Program-made: the position numbers and the translations under genes
Assembly (NCBI GenBank): GCA_959608625.1
Contig: CAUHQV010000055.1
Location: 1 to 7,142, forward strand
Reading direction: 5' to 3'
Origin: an uncultured Flavobacteriales bacterium
GTDB lineage: Bacteria; Bacteroidota; Bacteroidia; Flavobacteriales; UBA1820
Length of the DNA: 7,142 nucleotides
In this document: positions 1 through 5,921 of the stretch, in pieces
Numbering within the stretch: the stretch's first letter is position 1
Layout of the letters: each line of letters begins with the position of its first letter
The notes under the pieces: model-generated
Seen by the model: the letters and a program-made list of their open reading frames with translations, nothing else
What the model was told of the DNA's origin: nothing
The model's database searches: none

Positions 1-1007
1 GGGGTAAAGTCTTTGAAGCGGACAGTATCCTGCGGCACAAGATAAGCGCGGTGAAAGGGGTACAGGCAGTGAGTGGCATTTTGGAAGAGAAAGCGTTCGT
101 TTCGTACGGGCACAGCGAGACCATCGCGATGCTTCGGGGGGTGGATGCCGACTATCCCCGCGTGGTGGATGTGGATACTGTGTTGGTGGGCGGGATTTGG
201 CTGCCGGACGAAGAAAGGCCGGACACATTGTGGAACGTGATGGGCATATCGCTTGCCTACCGTCTGGGGATGAACGTATCAAGTCGCCCCATGCCCGTGA
301 GTATCTATGTCCCTTCGGGCAGCGACAATATCTCCTTAAGTCCCGAGGCGCTTTTCTCCTATGCCGATACCTGGCCCTCCGGTGTATTCTCGCACAAGGA
401 TTATGACGGCACTTACCTTTTTACCGGGATCGATTTTGCCCGGGGACTGCTCAGGCGGGGAAAGGACCAGGTCTCTTCCCTGGAAATAAAATTGGACGGG
501 AAACGTTTTCCCGATATGGTAGCCGGGGATATCCGGCGCTTGTTGGGCGACGGGTTTACGGTCAAGACAGCGGTTCAGAACAAGGAGATGTATTACAAGA
601 TCATGAACACCGAAAACCTGGTGCTCTATTTTGTGTTCGCGTTGGTGATAGCCATCGCTTTGTTCAATGTGATAGGATCGGTCGTGATGCTGATCCTCGA
701 TAAACGGGAAAACATAAGAACCCTTTGGTCTCTGGGTGCCGACCGGAAAGCGTTGCGCAGTATTTTCGTGCGCGAGGGCATGATGATCGTCGGGGTCGGT
801 GCGGCCGTCGGGCTGCTGGCTGCGGTGATTTTAGTATGGGTTCAGTCGGAATACCATCTGGTGATGATCGAAGGCGGCATGCAGGTGCCTTACCCCGTTT
901 CCCTCACGTTCTATAATGTCTTTGTTGTTCTGTTCACGATATTTGCTCTCGGTTACCTGGCGGCGCGTCTATCGGTGGCCGGAATGAAAAATTTCTTTGC
1001 CCGATGA
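1..1007 (+). CDS. ABC transporter permease, LolC/LolE/FtsX-type, 3' part (5' end outside window)
   Basis: The frame is open from the first complete codon (base 3) to TGA at 1005-1007. This gives 334 residues and no convincing start: the GTG at 51 lies inside conserved-looking sequence. Family members are about 400 residues, so roughly the first 70-80, including the first membrane helix, are missing. The visible part is a long extracytoplasmic (MacB_PCD-like) domain to about residue 200, then the FtsX domain with three predicted helices near 206-232, 260-281 and 303-322. Between the first two lies the cytoplasmic coupling segment (DKRENIRTLWSLGA, then IFVREG), a hallmark of LolC/E-type permeases. 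By family, it would pair with a LolD-like ATPase to extract lipoproteins or another substrate from the inner membrane; the substrate is not shown. It overlaps the next gene by 4 bases, implying translational coupling. Confidence 0.9.
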   Translation, partial: GKVFEADSILRHKISAVKGVQAVSGILEEKAFVSYGHSETIAMLRGVDADYPRVVDVDTVLVGGIWLPDEERPDTLWNVMGISLAYRLGMNVSSRPMPVSIYVPSGSDNISLSPEALFSYADTWPSGVFSHKDYDGTYLFTGIDFARGLLRRGKDQVSSLEIKLDGKRFPDMVAGDIRRLLGDGFTVKTAVQNKEMYYKIMNTENLVLYFVFALVIAIALFNVIGSVVMLILDKRENIRTLWSLGADRKALRSIFVREGMMIVGVGAAVGLLAAVILVWVQSEYHLVMIEGGMQVPYPVSLTFYNVFVVLFTIFALGYLAARLSVAGMKNFFAR

Positions 1008-1390
1008 ACGGCGGCGGGAAAAAAGAGATCGCTCAGCCGTATCGATTGGGCCTGCGCGGCGAAGATCTGGCGGTTTCCTATCTGGAGGGTAAAGGTTATA
1101 CGGTTTTGGAGCGCCGGAAAAGGATAGGCGGGATAGAGATCGATATTGTGGTTTCGATCGGGGGCCTGATCGTTTTTGTGGAAGTCAAAACCCGTGCCAG
1201 CGACCGGTTGGCCGCGCCGGAGCAGGCTGTCGGCCAAAAAAAACAGCGGCGTATGATAGCCGCTGCCGATATGTATGTACGGGAAAGGAATCTGTCCTGC
1301 GAAGTCCGCTTCGATATCGTATCCATCGTGGCCAACCCTATGGGCGAAGATATCCGCCATATCGAGGGCGCTTTCCTCCCGTTCGCCTGA
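1004..1390 (+). CDS. yraN: YraN family protein (UPF0102), predicted nuclease fold
   Basis: This 128-residue protein matches the usual length and pattern of UPF0102/YraN: an N-terminal GLRGEDLAVSYLEGKGY block (residues 16-32), then IEIDIV (44-49) and VFVEVKTR (57-64). E45, D47, E60 and K62 form the acidic/lysine set of a restriction-endonuclease-like (PD-(D/E)xK) fold. The family is widely conserved. A role in DNA processing is suspected from the fold, but its reaction is not established, so nuclease activity is an inference. The ATG at 1004 overlaps the permease stop (ATGA), so translation is probably coupled and this is likely the last gene of that operon. It is followed after 12 bases by a gene on the opposite strand, converging on it. 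Confidence 0.95.
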   Translation: MNGGGKKEIAQPYRLGLRGEDLAVSYLEGKGYTVLERRKRIGGIEIDIVVSIGGLIVFVEVKTRASDRLAAPEQAVGQKKQRRMIAAADMYVRERNLSCEVRFDIVSIVANPMGEDIRHIEGAFLPFA

Positions 1391-1402
1391 TTCCCTTTGT
1401 TT

Positions 1403-2020
1403 TTAGATGAACGAGTAACCCACGGAGAACGTGATGAGCGACGGGTTGGATTTGAACCGGATCGTATTGCCCATGTTTTCCAGGAACGATTTTTGTCCGG
1501 AGAACGGAAACTGGTAGCGCGCGTCGATGGAGAATTTTTGGCTCACCACCCGGGCGCCGATGTCTCCGGCGATCTTTACCCCGTGCCGCGAATCGAGCAG
1601 ATTGACATCGCCCGAATTTACGTGGCTGGAAGAAAGGTAATTGAATGACGGCCCGGTATATACTTCGATCAATTTGAGAAAGCGGACACCTACGTGCAGC
1701 GGAAATTCCACCTTTTCGGATTTGACTTTATAGGCTTTTTGGTTTCCGTCGGGATCCACACGCTGCTTGTATGTGCTGTAAAGGGCTTCTGCTTCTACAA
1801 AAAGCCAGGATAAAGGCATGTTCACTTTCACGAACGCCCCGCCTGTAAAGCCTACGCCCGTACGGACGTCGCCGCCCGAACTCCAGTCCGAAAAATTCAC
1901 CCCGGAAGGGTTGGTATAGTTGGCTCCTATTTTGACACCGAACCGAACGGGTTTGCCGGCCTGGGCCGAAACGGTAGTCACCACGGCAGTCAGGGCGAGC
2001 AGGATCAGGAGTTTTTTCAT
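1403..2020 (-). CDS. Small outer-membrane beta-barrel (porin-family) protein
   Basis: The 205-residue product starts with a clear Sec signal peptide (MKK, hydrophobic run, VSA with cleavage after A19). The mature part is an alternating strand pattern rich in Gly, Tyr and Phe, such as FGVKIGANY (about residues 27-35), FVEAEALYSTY, FPLHVGVRFL and a C-terminal ITFSVGYSFI. This resembles the PorT/OMP_b-brl_2 type of 8-stranded barrels common in Bacteroidota. The C-terminal strand ends in F-I rather than a terminal F, still compatible with barrel assembly. No specific ligand or function can be read. The start lies 20 bases after the 3D-domain gene, with no promoter-like TAnnTTTG between them, so the two are probably co-transcribed. 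The leader before the ATG is A-rich with no Shine-Dalgarno match, as is usual in this phylum. Confidence 0.88.
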   Translation of the reverse strand: MKKLLILLALTAVVTTVSAQAGKPVRFGVKIGANYTNPSGVNFSDWSSGGDVRTGVGFTGGAFVKVNMPLSWLFVEAEALYSTYKQRVDPDGNQKAYKVKSEKVEFPLHVGVRFLKLIEVYTGPSFNYLSSSHVNSGDVNLLDSRHGVKIAGDIGARVVSQKFSIDARYQFPFSGQKSFLENMGNTIRFKSNPSLITFSVGYSFI

Positions 2021-2040
2021 GGTTAATGTTTTTTATGCTG

Positions 2041-2598
2041 TTAGTTCAATTTTGTGATCACGACGTTTTCCCAATAGTTGTTCGGGGCGTCCAGGTCGCT
2101 CAGAAAGTCGATCCTGCGATCCCACCGTTTATTCATTACGTCCTGCACTTCCCAAATGCCGTCGTGCGAACCGGTGCCCGATATCAGCACTTTGGCGCCG
2201 AAATCGAATCCTTTTTTCTGAAGGTCGCGGCTCACGGCGATCCATCGGTGGGCCGAGGCGTTGAGTGTATCTATCATTTTCCCACTGGCCGTGATGTCGG
2301 TCATCGGGTAGGTGGGCTTGTAGATCGTAGCGATCACTTTCGCCTTTTCCACATTTTCCAGGTTTTTAGTCACTATCAACCCTTGGGTCGTTTTATAAAA
2401 CTGCTCCGAAAGGGCTTTTACAGGATTTTTCTGGTTCGATGTGGGGAACGAGGCAGACAGCATCGCATAGAACTGTTCGTCAAAATTTTCCGGAAGTTCC
2501 TTCACGGCGGTCATCTCTTCGGCTTTTTCGCGGCTCACGAAATTGAGTGCCAGAAAGCACAGTCCCGCCAACAAAAATAGGATATGTTTTTTAGACAT
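2041..2598 (-). CDS. Exported 3D-domain / double-psi beta-barrel protein of unknown function
   Basis: The 185-residue protein has an N-terminal hydrophobic segment (about residues 5-21) after a KK pair, so it is exported or anchored. C14 is preceded by A-G-L, a poor lipobox because position -1 is Leu, so a lipoprotein is unlikely. Residues 25-85 are a charged, probably helical region. The C-terminal half (about 88-184) resembles a 3D (Asp-Asp-Asp)/RlpA-like double-psi barrel: IYKPTYP (92-98), TASG (103-106), RWIAVSRDL (118-126), FGAKVLISGTG (133-143), WEVQDVM (149-155), RRIDFL (161-166) and a closing WENVVITK. D153 and D164 align with the conserved aspartates of the family. Related domains occur in MltA lytic transglycosylase and in resuscitation-factor-like cell-wall proteins, so a murein role is possible but unproven. 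It is the first gene of a probable two-gene unit with the barrel protein. Confidence 0.82.
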   Translation of the reverse strand: MSKKHILFLLAGLCFLALNFVSREKAEEMTAVKELPENFDEQFYAMLSASFPTSNQKNPVKALSEQFYKTTQGLIVTKNLENVEKAKVIATIYKPTYPMTDITASGKMIDTLNASAHRWIAVSRDLQKKGFDFGAKVLISGTGSHDGIWEVQDVMNKRWDRRIDFLSDLDAPNNYWENVVITKLN

Positions 2599-2611
2599 AA
2601 ATGGATTTTTC

Positions 2612-2671
2612 GCCGTACCGGGAAAAAATCTCTCGGAATTTCCTGCCCGCCGAAACGGAACGAGGTACGGC
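2612..2671 (-). other. Potential stem-loop in the 5' leader of the 3D-domain gene
   Basis: Arms GCCGTACC (+ strand 2612-2619) and GGTACGGC (2664-2671) are a perfect 8-bp inverted repeat separated by 44 bases. Both arms lie between the predicted -7 box (2685-2692) and the start codon at 2598, so they would be transcribed and could fold in the leader RNA. The stem would end 13 bases before the ATG. No run of U follows on the minus strand, so it is not an intrinsic terminator. No known riboswitch is recognised. Confidence 0.45.
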
Positions 2672-2684
2672 TGTTACTACGGGG

Positions 2685-2692
2685 CAAATATA
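2685..2692 (-). promoter_or_regulatory. Candidate -7 box of the 3D-domain gene promoter
   Basis: On the minus strand this reads TATATTTG, an exact match to the Bacteroidota -7 consensus TAnnTTTG. The nearest TTG upstream (2718-2720) is 25 bases away, longer than the usual 19-21, so the -33 element is weak or absent. Transcription would start near 2678, giving a leader of about 80 bases. The box is one arm of a perfect inverted repeat, CAAATAT-ACGG-ATATTTG (2685-2702), which might be an operator or may be chance in A/T-rich sequence. Confidence 0.5.
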
Positions 2693-2728
2693 CGGATATT
2701 TGTAAGAATCTGTATTACAAGGTCTTGG

Positions 2729-2800
2729 TTTAACACCTTTTTTAACGGCGATCTCCGTGCTGAGATATGCCAGAGGCCTTTTTAGAGGGCCGGTGTTAAA
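2729..2800. repeat. 9-bp inverted repeat bracketing two small hairpins downstream of the HAD gene
   Basis: TTTAACACC (2729-2737) and GGTGTTAAA (2792-2800) are perfectly complementary and separated by 54 bases. Within the bracket are two short potential stems, ACGG/CCGT (2745-2748 with 2755-2758) and GGCC/GGCC (2775-2778 with 2788-2791). The right arm begins one base after the HAD stop codon (complement of 2802-2804), so on the minus strand the block is the start of the HAD 3' untranslated region. It lacks the U-tract of an intrinsic terminator in that direction but may act as a 3'-end structure. Confidence 0.4.
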
Positions 2801-2801
2801 G

Positions 2802-3605
2802 TCAAAGCACGTGTTTTTCCACGTAATGCGCCAGGGCGTCTTCCCGGTTGGTTCCGATAATTTCATGGCCTGGGAGCGCTTCGATGAGTTGAGGGACGGC
2901 ATTGCCCATCAGGATGCCTTTACCCACCGTGCCGAGCATGCCCAGGTCGTTGAGCCCGTCGCCGAAGGCGATGGCTTCTTGCGGGCGGATGCCCTCCCGA
3001 TCCAGGATGTTTTTCACAGCTATGCCCTTGTCTGCCAGGTTGCTCATAGCCTCGAAACAGCTGTTCATCGTCCAAAAGAAAGACAAGTGCGGGTCGGTGA
3101 CGACTTTTACCGTCCGGTCCATGAACCGGATGGATTCCTCATCCCGGGCCATAAAGCATATTTTCGTACAATCCTTGAAATCCGGAAACGAGCGGTAATC
3201 GGCCACGTCGAATAAAAAACCCGATTGGGGTTGGTGTGTGACGGATACGGCGTCGTATTTATTGACGTACCATTTATCCCCCTTATACAGGTGGATGTAC
3301 ACTTTTTCCGGAGCATCCGGCATGCTGACGAGCCTCTTCACGATATCTTCGGCCATCGGGTGGTAAATAATGCGCTCGTCCGCAGGGCTGAAAGCTACGC
3401 CTCCGTTCTCCGATACGCGATAGACAGGAATACCCAATGCTTTTTGGGTGATCATTTTCAGGTCGGTGTGGTGACGGCCGGTAGCCAGGATGATCTTGAT
3501 CCCTTGGGCATGGGCGCGGCGCAGGACGTCGGCCGAATAATCGGACATCAGGCTATCCGGGTTGAACAGGGTGCCGTCCAGGTCGGAAACGATGGCTTTT
3601 ATCAT
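2802..3605 (-). CDS. Cof-type HAD-IIB family phosphatase
   Basis: The 267-residue protein has all four HAD motifs. Motif I is DLDGTL (nucleophile D8, general acid D10), motif II is ATGR (T42), motif III lysine is K193 in LADKGIAVK, and motif IV is GDGLND (D216, N219, D220) binding Mg2+. The roughly 110-residue region between motifs II and III is the C2b cap that sets substrate choice, and the length is normal for the Cof/YbiV/YidA group. By family, it is a cytosolic, Mg-dependent hydrolase of sugar phosphates or other small phosphomonoesters such as FMN or PLP; the actual substrate cannot be read. The gene stands alone on the minus strand, divergent from ldhA. The ATG at 3605 is right because motif I starts at residue 8. 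Confidence 0.95.
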   Translation of the reverse strand: MIKAIVSDLDGTLFNPDSLMSDYSADVLRRAHAQGIKIILATGRHHTDLKMITQKALGIPVYRVSENGGVAFSPADERIIYHPMAEDIVKRLVSMPDAPEKVYIHLYKGDKWYVNKYDAVSVTHQPQSGFLFDVADYRSFPDFKDCTKICFMARDEESIRFMDRTVKVVTDPHLSFFWTMNSCFEAMSNLADKGIAVKNILDREGIRPQEAIAFGDGLNDLGMLGTVGKGILMGNAVPQLIEALPGHEIIGTNREDALAHYVEKHVL

Positions 3606-3625
3606 GATTTCGTCTTTTTAGGTTG

Positions 3626-3633
3626 CAAAGGTA
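3626..3633 (-). promoter_or_regulatory. Candidate -7 box of the HAD gene promoter
   Basis: The minus strand reads TACCTTTG, an exact match to TAnnTTTG, 20 bases before the start codon. No convincing TTTG is present at the expected -33 distance. The predicted start of transcription near 3620 leaves a leader of only about 15 bases. Confidence 0.55.
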
Positions 3634-3702
3634 CGCAAAAGATCCGGGGTTACCGGCATAGGGCGCTCTTATGGCTGGATAGAAGAAACGTATCTTTTGC
3701 TT

Positions 3703-3733
3703 TTTGCAGGGCGCGATTTATTGATTACCTTTA
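3703..3733 (+). promoter_or_regulatory. Predicted ldhA promoter, Bacteroidota type
   Basis: TTTG (3703-3706) is followed after exactly 19 bases by TACCTTTA (3726-3733), which matches the -33 TTTG / -7 TAnnTTTG architecture with one mismatch at the last position. Transcription would start near 3740 and give a leader of about 53 bases before the ATG at 3793. This is the best two-element promoter in the window. Confidence 0.6.
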
Positions 3734-3741
3734 TAACTCGG

Positions 3742-3780
3742 AAAAGGAAAAATCCTTTTTACCGGAAGTTAACACGTTAA
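3742..3780 (+). promoter_or_regulatory. Two short inverted repeats in the ldhA leader
   Basis: AAAAGGA (3742-3748) and TCCTTTT (3753-3759) form a perfect 7-bp hairpin with an AAAA loop, followed by AC. A second element, TTAAC-AC-GTTAA (3769-3780), is a 5-bp inverted repeat with a 2-base centre. Both sit just downstream of the predicted transcription start. The first could be an early attenuator-like or stabilising hairpin. The second could be a regulator site, but its half-sites face the opposite way from the usual Rex operator (GTTAA...TTAAC), so I do not assign it to Rex. Confidence 0.3.
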
Positions 3781-3792
3781 TAACCCATAACC

Positions 3793-4797
3793 ATGGAACA
3801 CAACATCGTATTTTACGGAACGAAGCCTTACGACAAGGAGTCGTTCGAATCGCTGAACAAAGAATACGGTTTCGACCTTCGCTATTTCAAGGGCAACCTG
3901 ACCATCGATAACGTCCCGCTGACCAAAGGCTCGGACGCGATATGTATATTCGTGAACGACAATGCCGACCGGGCCGTGATCAAGGCGATGGCCGAGAACG
4001 GCATCAAGCTCATCGCCCTGCGGTGCGCCGGATTCAACAACGTCGACCTGAAAGCCGCTGAAGAATTCGGGATAAAAGTCGTCCGCGTGCCGGCCTATTC
4101 GCCTTATGCCGTAGCGGAATATACGCTGGGGCTGATGCTGACCCTCAACCGGAAAATATACCGGGCGGTATGGCGCACCCGGGAAGGCAACTTCGCCCTC
4201 CACGGGCTCGAAGGGTTCGATATGCACGGCCGCACGGCCGGTATTATCGGCACGGGACGCATTGCCAAGATACTGATCCATATCCTGCGGGCGATGGGGA
4301 TGAACGTGCTGGCCAGCGATCCGTATCCCGACCTCGCGTTCGCCGAAAAGGAAGGGATCAAGTATGTGTCACTGGACGAACTGTATGCCGGGTCGGATAT
4401 CATATCGCTGCATTGCCCGCTGACCGAGGAGAATAAATACATGATCAACCGGAATTCCATCGCCAAGATGAAGGACGGGGTGATGATCATCAATACCGGA
4501 CGGGGTAAACTGATAGACACCGAGGCCCTTATCGAAGGGTTGAAAACCAAGAAAGTCGGTTCCGCCGGGTTGGACGTATACGAAGAGGAAGGTGAATATT
4601 TCTACGAAGACCGCTCGGACGTGCTGATAGACGATGACATCCTGGCCCGCTTGCTTTCGTTCAACAATGTGATACTGACCTCCCACCAGGCGTTTTTCAC
4701 CTACGAGGCCATGTCCAATATCGCCCGTACGACGCTCGACAATATCAAAGCGTTTTATCAGGGCAAGCCCCTGGTGAACGAAGTGAAGGCCGAATAA
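3793..4797 (+). CDS. ldhA: D-lactate dehydrogenase (NAD-dependent 2-hydroxyacid dehydrogenase family)
   Basis: The 334-residue protein is full length for the family and would reduce pyruvate to D-lactate with NADH in the cytosol, recycling NAD+ in fermentation. The nucleotide-binding core is at about 150-180: GIIGTGRIAK with G150, G153 and G155, and acidic D176 (SDPYPD) to hold the adenosine ribose. The third glycine of GxGxxG is Ala158. Catalytic residues are R237 (NTGRG), E266 (DVYEEE, 261-266) and H298 (SHQAF). The spacings R237-E266 (29) and R237-H298 (61) equal those of the Lactobacillus enzyme (R235, E264, H296). VPAYSPYAVAEY (99-110) and the HQAF form of the histidine motif favour the LdhA subgroup over glycerate or phosphoglycerate dehydrogenases. 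The gene is divergent from the HAD gene across 187 bases and has its own promoter. Confidence 0.94.
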   Translation: MEHNIVFYGTKPYDKESFESLNKEYGFDLRYFKGNLTIDNVPLTKGSDAICIFVNDNADRAVIKAMAENGIKLIALRCAGFNNVDLKAAEEFGIKVVRVPAYSPYAVAEYTLGLMLTLNRKIYRAVWRTREGNFALHGLEGFDMHGRTAGIIGTGRIAKILIHILRAMGMNVLASDPYPDLAFAEKEGIKYVSLDELYAGSDIISLHCPLTEENKYMINRNSIAKMKDGVMIINTGRGKLIDTEALIEGLKTKKVGSAGLDVYEEEGEYFYEDRSDVLIDDDILARLLSFNNVILTSHQAFFTYEAMSNIARTTLDNIKAFYQGKPLVNEVKAE

Positions 4798-4840
4798 GTA
4801 AAAAATGCGTTCCGCGGGGCCGGGTGTCTCGATATATCAT

Positions 4841-4848
4841 TATCTTTG
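4841..4848 (+). promoter_or_regulatory. Candidate -7 box for the deacetylase-like gene
   Basis: TATCTTTG matches TAnnTTTG exactly and lies 44 bases after the ldhA stop codon and 30 bases before the GTG start at 4879. No TTTG is visible at the expected -33 distance. It suggests the downstream gene can be transcribed separately from ldhA. Confidence 0.5.
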
Positions 4849-4878
4849 CCGTCAAGACGATAAAAAATACCCCTCCCG

Positions 4879-5832
4879 GTGAAAGGCAAATACACCCTAT
4901 TTGTTATCCTGTTCTTTCTAGCGGCTTTCCAGCCGTCGGGGACTCTTTTTGCCCAGTTCATACGGATCAAGCACGTCGCTCTGACGATGGACAATATCCC
5001 GGTAGCGGGCAAAGAGGTCAATCTGATGTGGGTACAGGGTTTCAATTATTCCGGAGCCAAAGCTTTGGAAAATTCCCGGATGCCACTGGTGGGGTTCGTT
5101 AACGAGAAGAACCTGATATCGCCCAAAGAGCGTGATATACGCACGGCTATTGTCGGTACATGGCTCCATGCGGGAGCGGAAATAGGGAACGGGACTTTTT
5201 CGGGTATCCCGTTGGGAAAATCGGAAGGGGCTTCCTGGTTCGAGAACGACGTGGCGTACGGCGAACGTATCGTCCGGCCTTTGATCGAGAGCTATCGCGA
5301 TACCCTGCGGTATTTCCGGTTCCCGGGGATGGACCTTTCCGGGGTTTCGGACCAGGATCTGGACCGGGTGAACGGCTTTCTGAACGATCGGGGCTATACG
5401 CCCGTGACGGCGACCATCCGTTTCGACGACGAACGTTTCAATACGCCGTACATCAATTCCAAGATCGAACAGGATACAATACTGGTAAAATATATCGGCG
5501 AGAAATACATCGAATACTTCAAGCAGACCCTCGATCATTATGAGGCCCTTTCCCAGGCAAATTTTTCCCGCCAGATCACCCATATCCTCTCCCTGCGCTG
5601 CAGCGAAATAAACAACGATATGCTGGGTTATCTGATGTATATTATGTGGGAAAAAGGCTATCGTTTCGTGACGTTGGACGAGGCTTTGGCCGATCCCCTG
5701 TACAAGGAACATCTCCCGCAAAAGTACAAAGGAGGCTTTTTCTGGGATTACGCTTCCGGCTTGCGGCAAAAGGACAATCCTATTCCCGTGCCGGCTTTGG
5801 TGCGGGCCTTGTACGACTATCAGACCTATTAA
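4879..5832 (+). CDS. Exported polysaccharide-deacetylase (NodB-fold) homologue lacking catalytic residues
   Basis: The 317-residue protein starts at GTG, which places a Sec signal peptide at residues 1-25 (cleavage after LFA); the next in-frame Met is residue 38. The mature part follows the Bacteroidota polysaccharide deacetylase layout: HVALTMDNIP (32-41), VGFVNEKNL (71-79), GAEIGNGTFSG (99-109), RYFRFPG (144-150), TIRFDDERFN (179-188), HILSLRCSEIN (235-245) and GYRFVTLDEALADP (260-273). The active site is altered. The family TFDD motif is TMDN (N39 in place of the metal-binding Asp). The HT(F/Y)SH pair is GTFSG (G105 and G109 in place of both His ligands). The LLLH histidine is R240. Only D38 and the R-x-P motif (R147, P149) remain. 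The frame is intact with a normal end, so it is not a decaying gene by other signs. A binding or structural role in the periplasm is inferred; deacetylase activity is unlikely. Confidence 0.85.
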   Translation: MKGKYTLFVILFFLAAFQPSGTLFAQFIRIKHVALTMDNIPVAGKEVNLMWVQGFNYSGAKALENSRMPLVGFVNEKNLISPKERDIRTAIVGTWLHAGAEIGNGTFSGIPLGKSEGASWFENDVAYGERIVRPLIESYRDTLRYFRFPGMDLSGVSDQDLDRVNGFLNDRGYTPVTATIRFDDERFNTPYINSKIEQDTILVKYIGEKYIEYFKQTLDHYEALSQANFSRQITHILSLRCSEINNDMLGYLMYIMWEKGYRFVTLDEALADPLYKEHLPQKYKGGFFWDYASGLRQKDNPIPVPALVRALYDYQTY

Positions 5833-5885
5833 GCCTTCCGTGTTAAAGTGAATGGATACCCTGTCGGAAAAAAGGGCGGAATCCG

Positions 5886-5893
5886 TACCTTTA
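5886..5893 (+). promoter_or_regulatory. Candidate -7 box for the nitroreductase gene
   Basis: TACCTTTA matches TAnnTTTG at all but the last base and equals the -7 box proposed for ldhA. It lies 28 bases before the ATG at 5922. The sequence at the -33 distance (GTCG, 5863-5866) is only a poor match to TTTG. Confidence 0.4.
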
Positions 5894-5921
5894 CCTGATA
5901 AATCTAAAAACTTTTCAGATC

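Noticed and set aside
1391..1402. Shared bidirectional terminator between convergent yraN and the barrel gene
   Set aside because: The gap is 12 bases with no inverted repeat; any terminator must lie inside a coding region or termination is factor-dependent.
2061..2120. 3D-domain protein as a lipoprotein because of Cys14
   Set aside because: The residues before the Cys are A-G-L. Leu at -1 does not fit a lipobox, so an ordinary signal peptide or N-terminal anchor is more likely.
2591..2902. Open frame of 103 codons on - spanning the gap between the HAD and 3D-domain genes
   Set aside because: It starts inside the HAD gene in another frame, reads through the promoter and inverted repeats, and overlaps the next start codon; the product has no signal or motif.
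3225..3911. Open frame of 228 codons on + through the HAD gene and the divergent intergenic region
   Set aside because: It runs antisense to HAD motifs, crosses the promoters and enters ldhA out of frame; no family pattern is present.
4798..4840. Possible intrinsic terminator after ldhA
   Set aside because: A CCGCGG palindrome is present near 4812, but no extended stem followed by a T-run can be drawn.
4918..5769. Long open frame of 283 codons on the minus strand, antisense to the deacetylase-like gene
   Set aside because: The + strand protein shows clear family motifs along its whole length and a signal peptide. The antisense product has no recognisable motif and an unnatural composition, so it is a by-product of codon usage.
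5833..5885. Possible terminator after the deacetylase-like gene (CCCT/AGGG at 5859-5862 and 5873-5876)
   Set aside because: The stem is only four pairs, with weak outer pairing and no T-tract after it.
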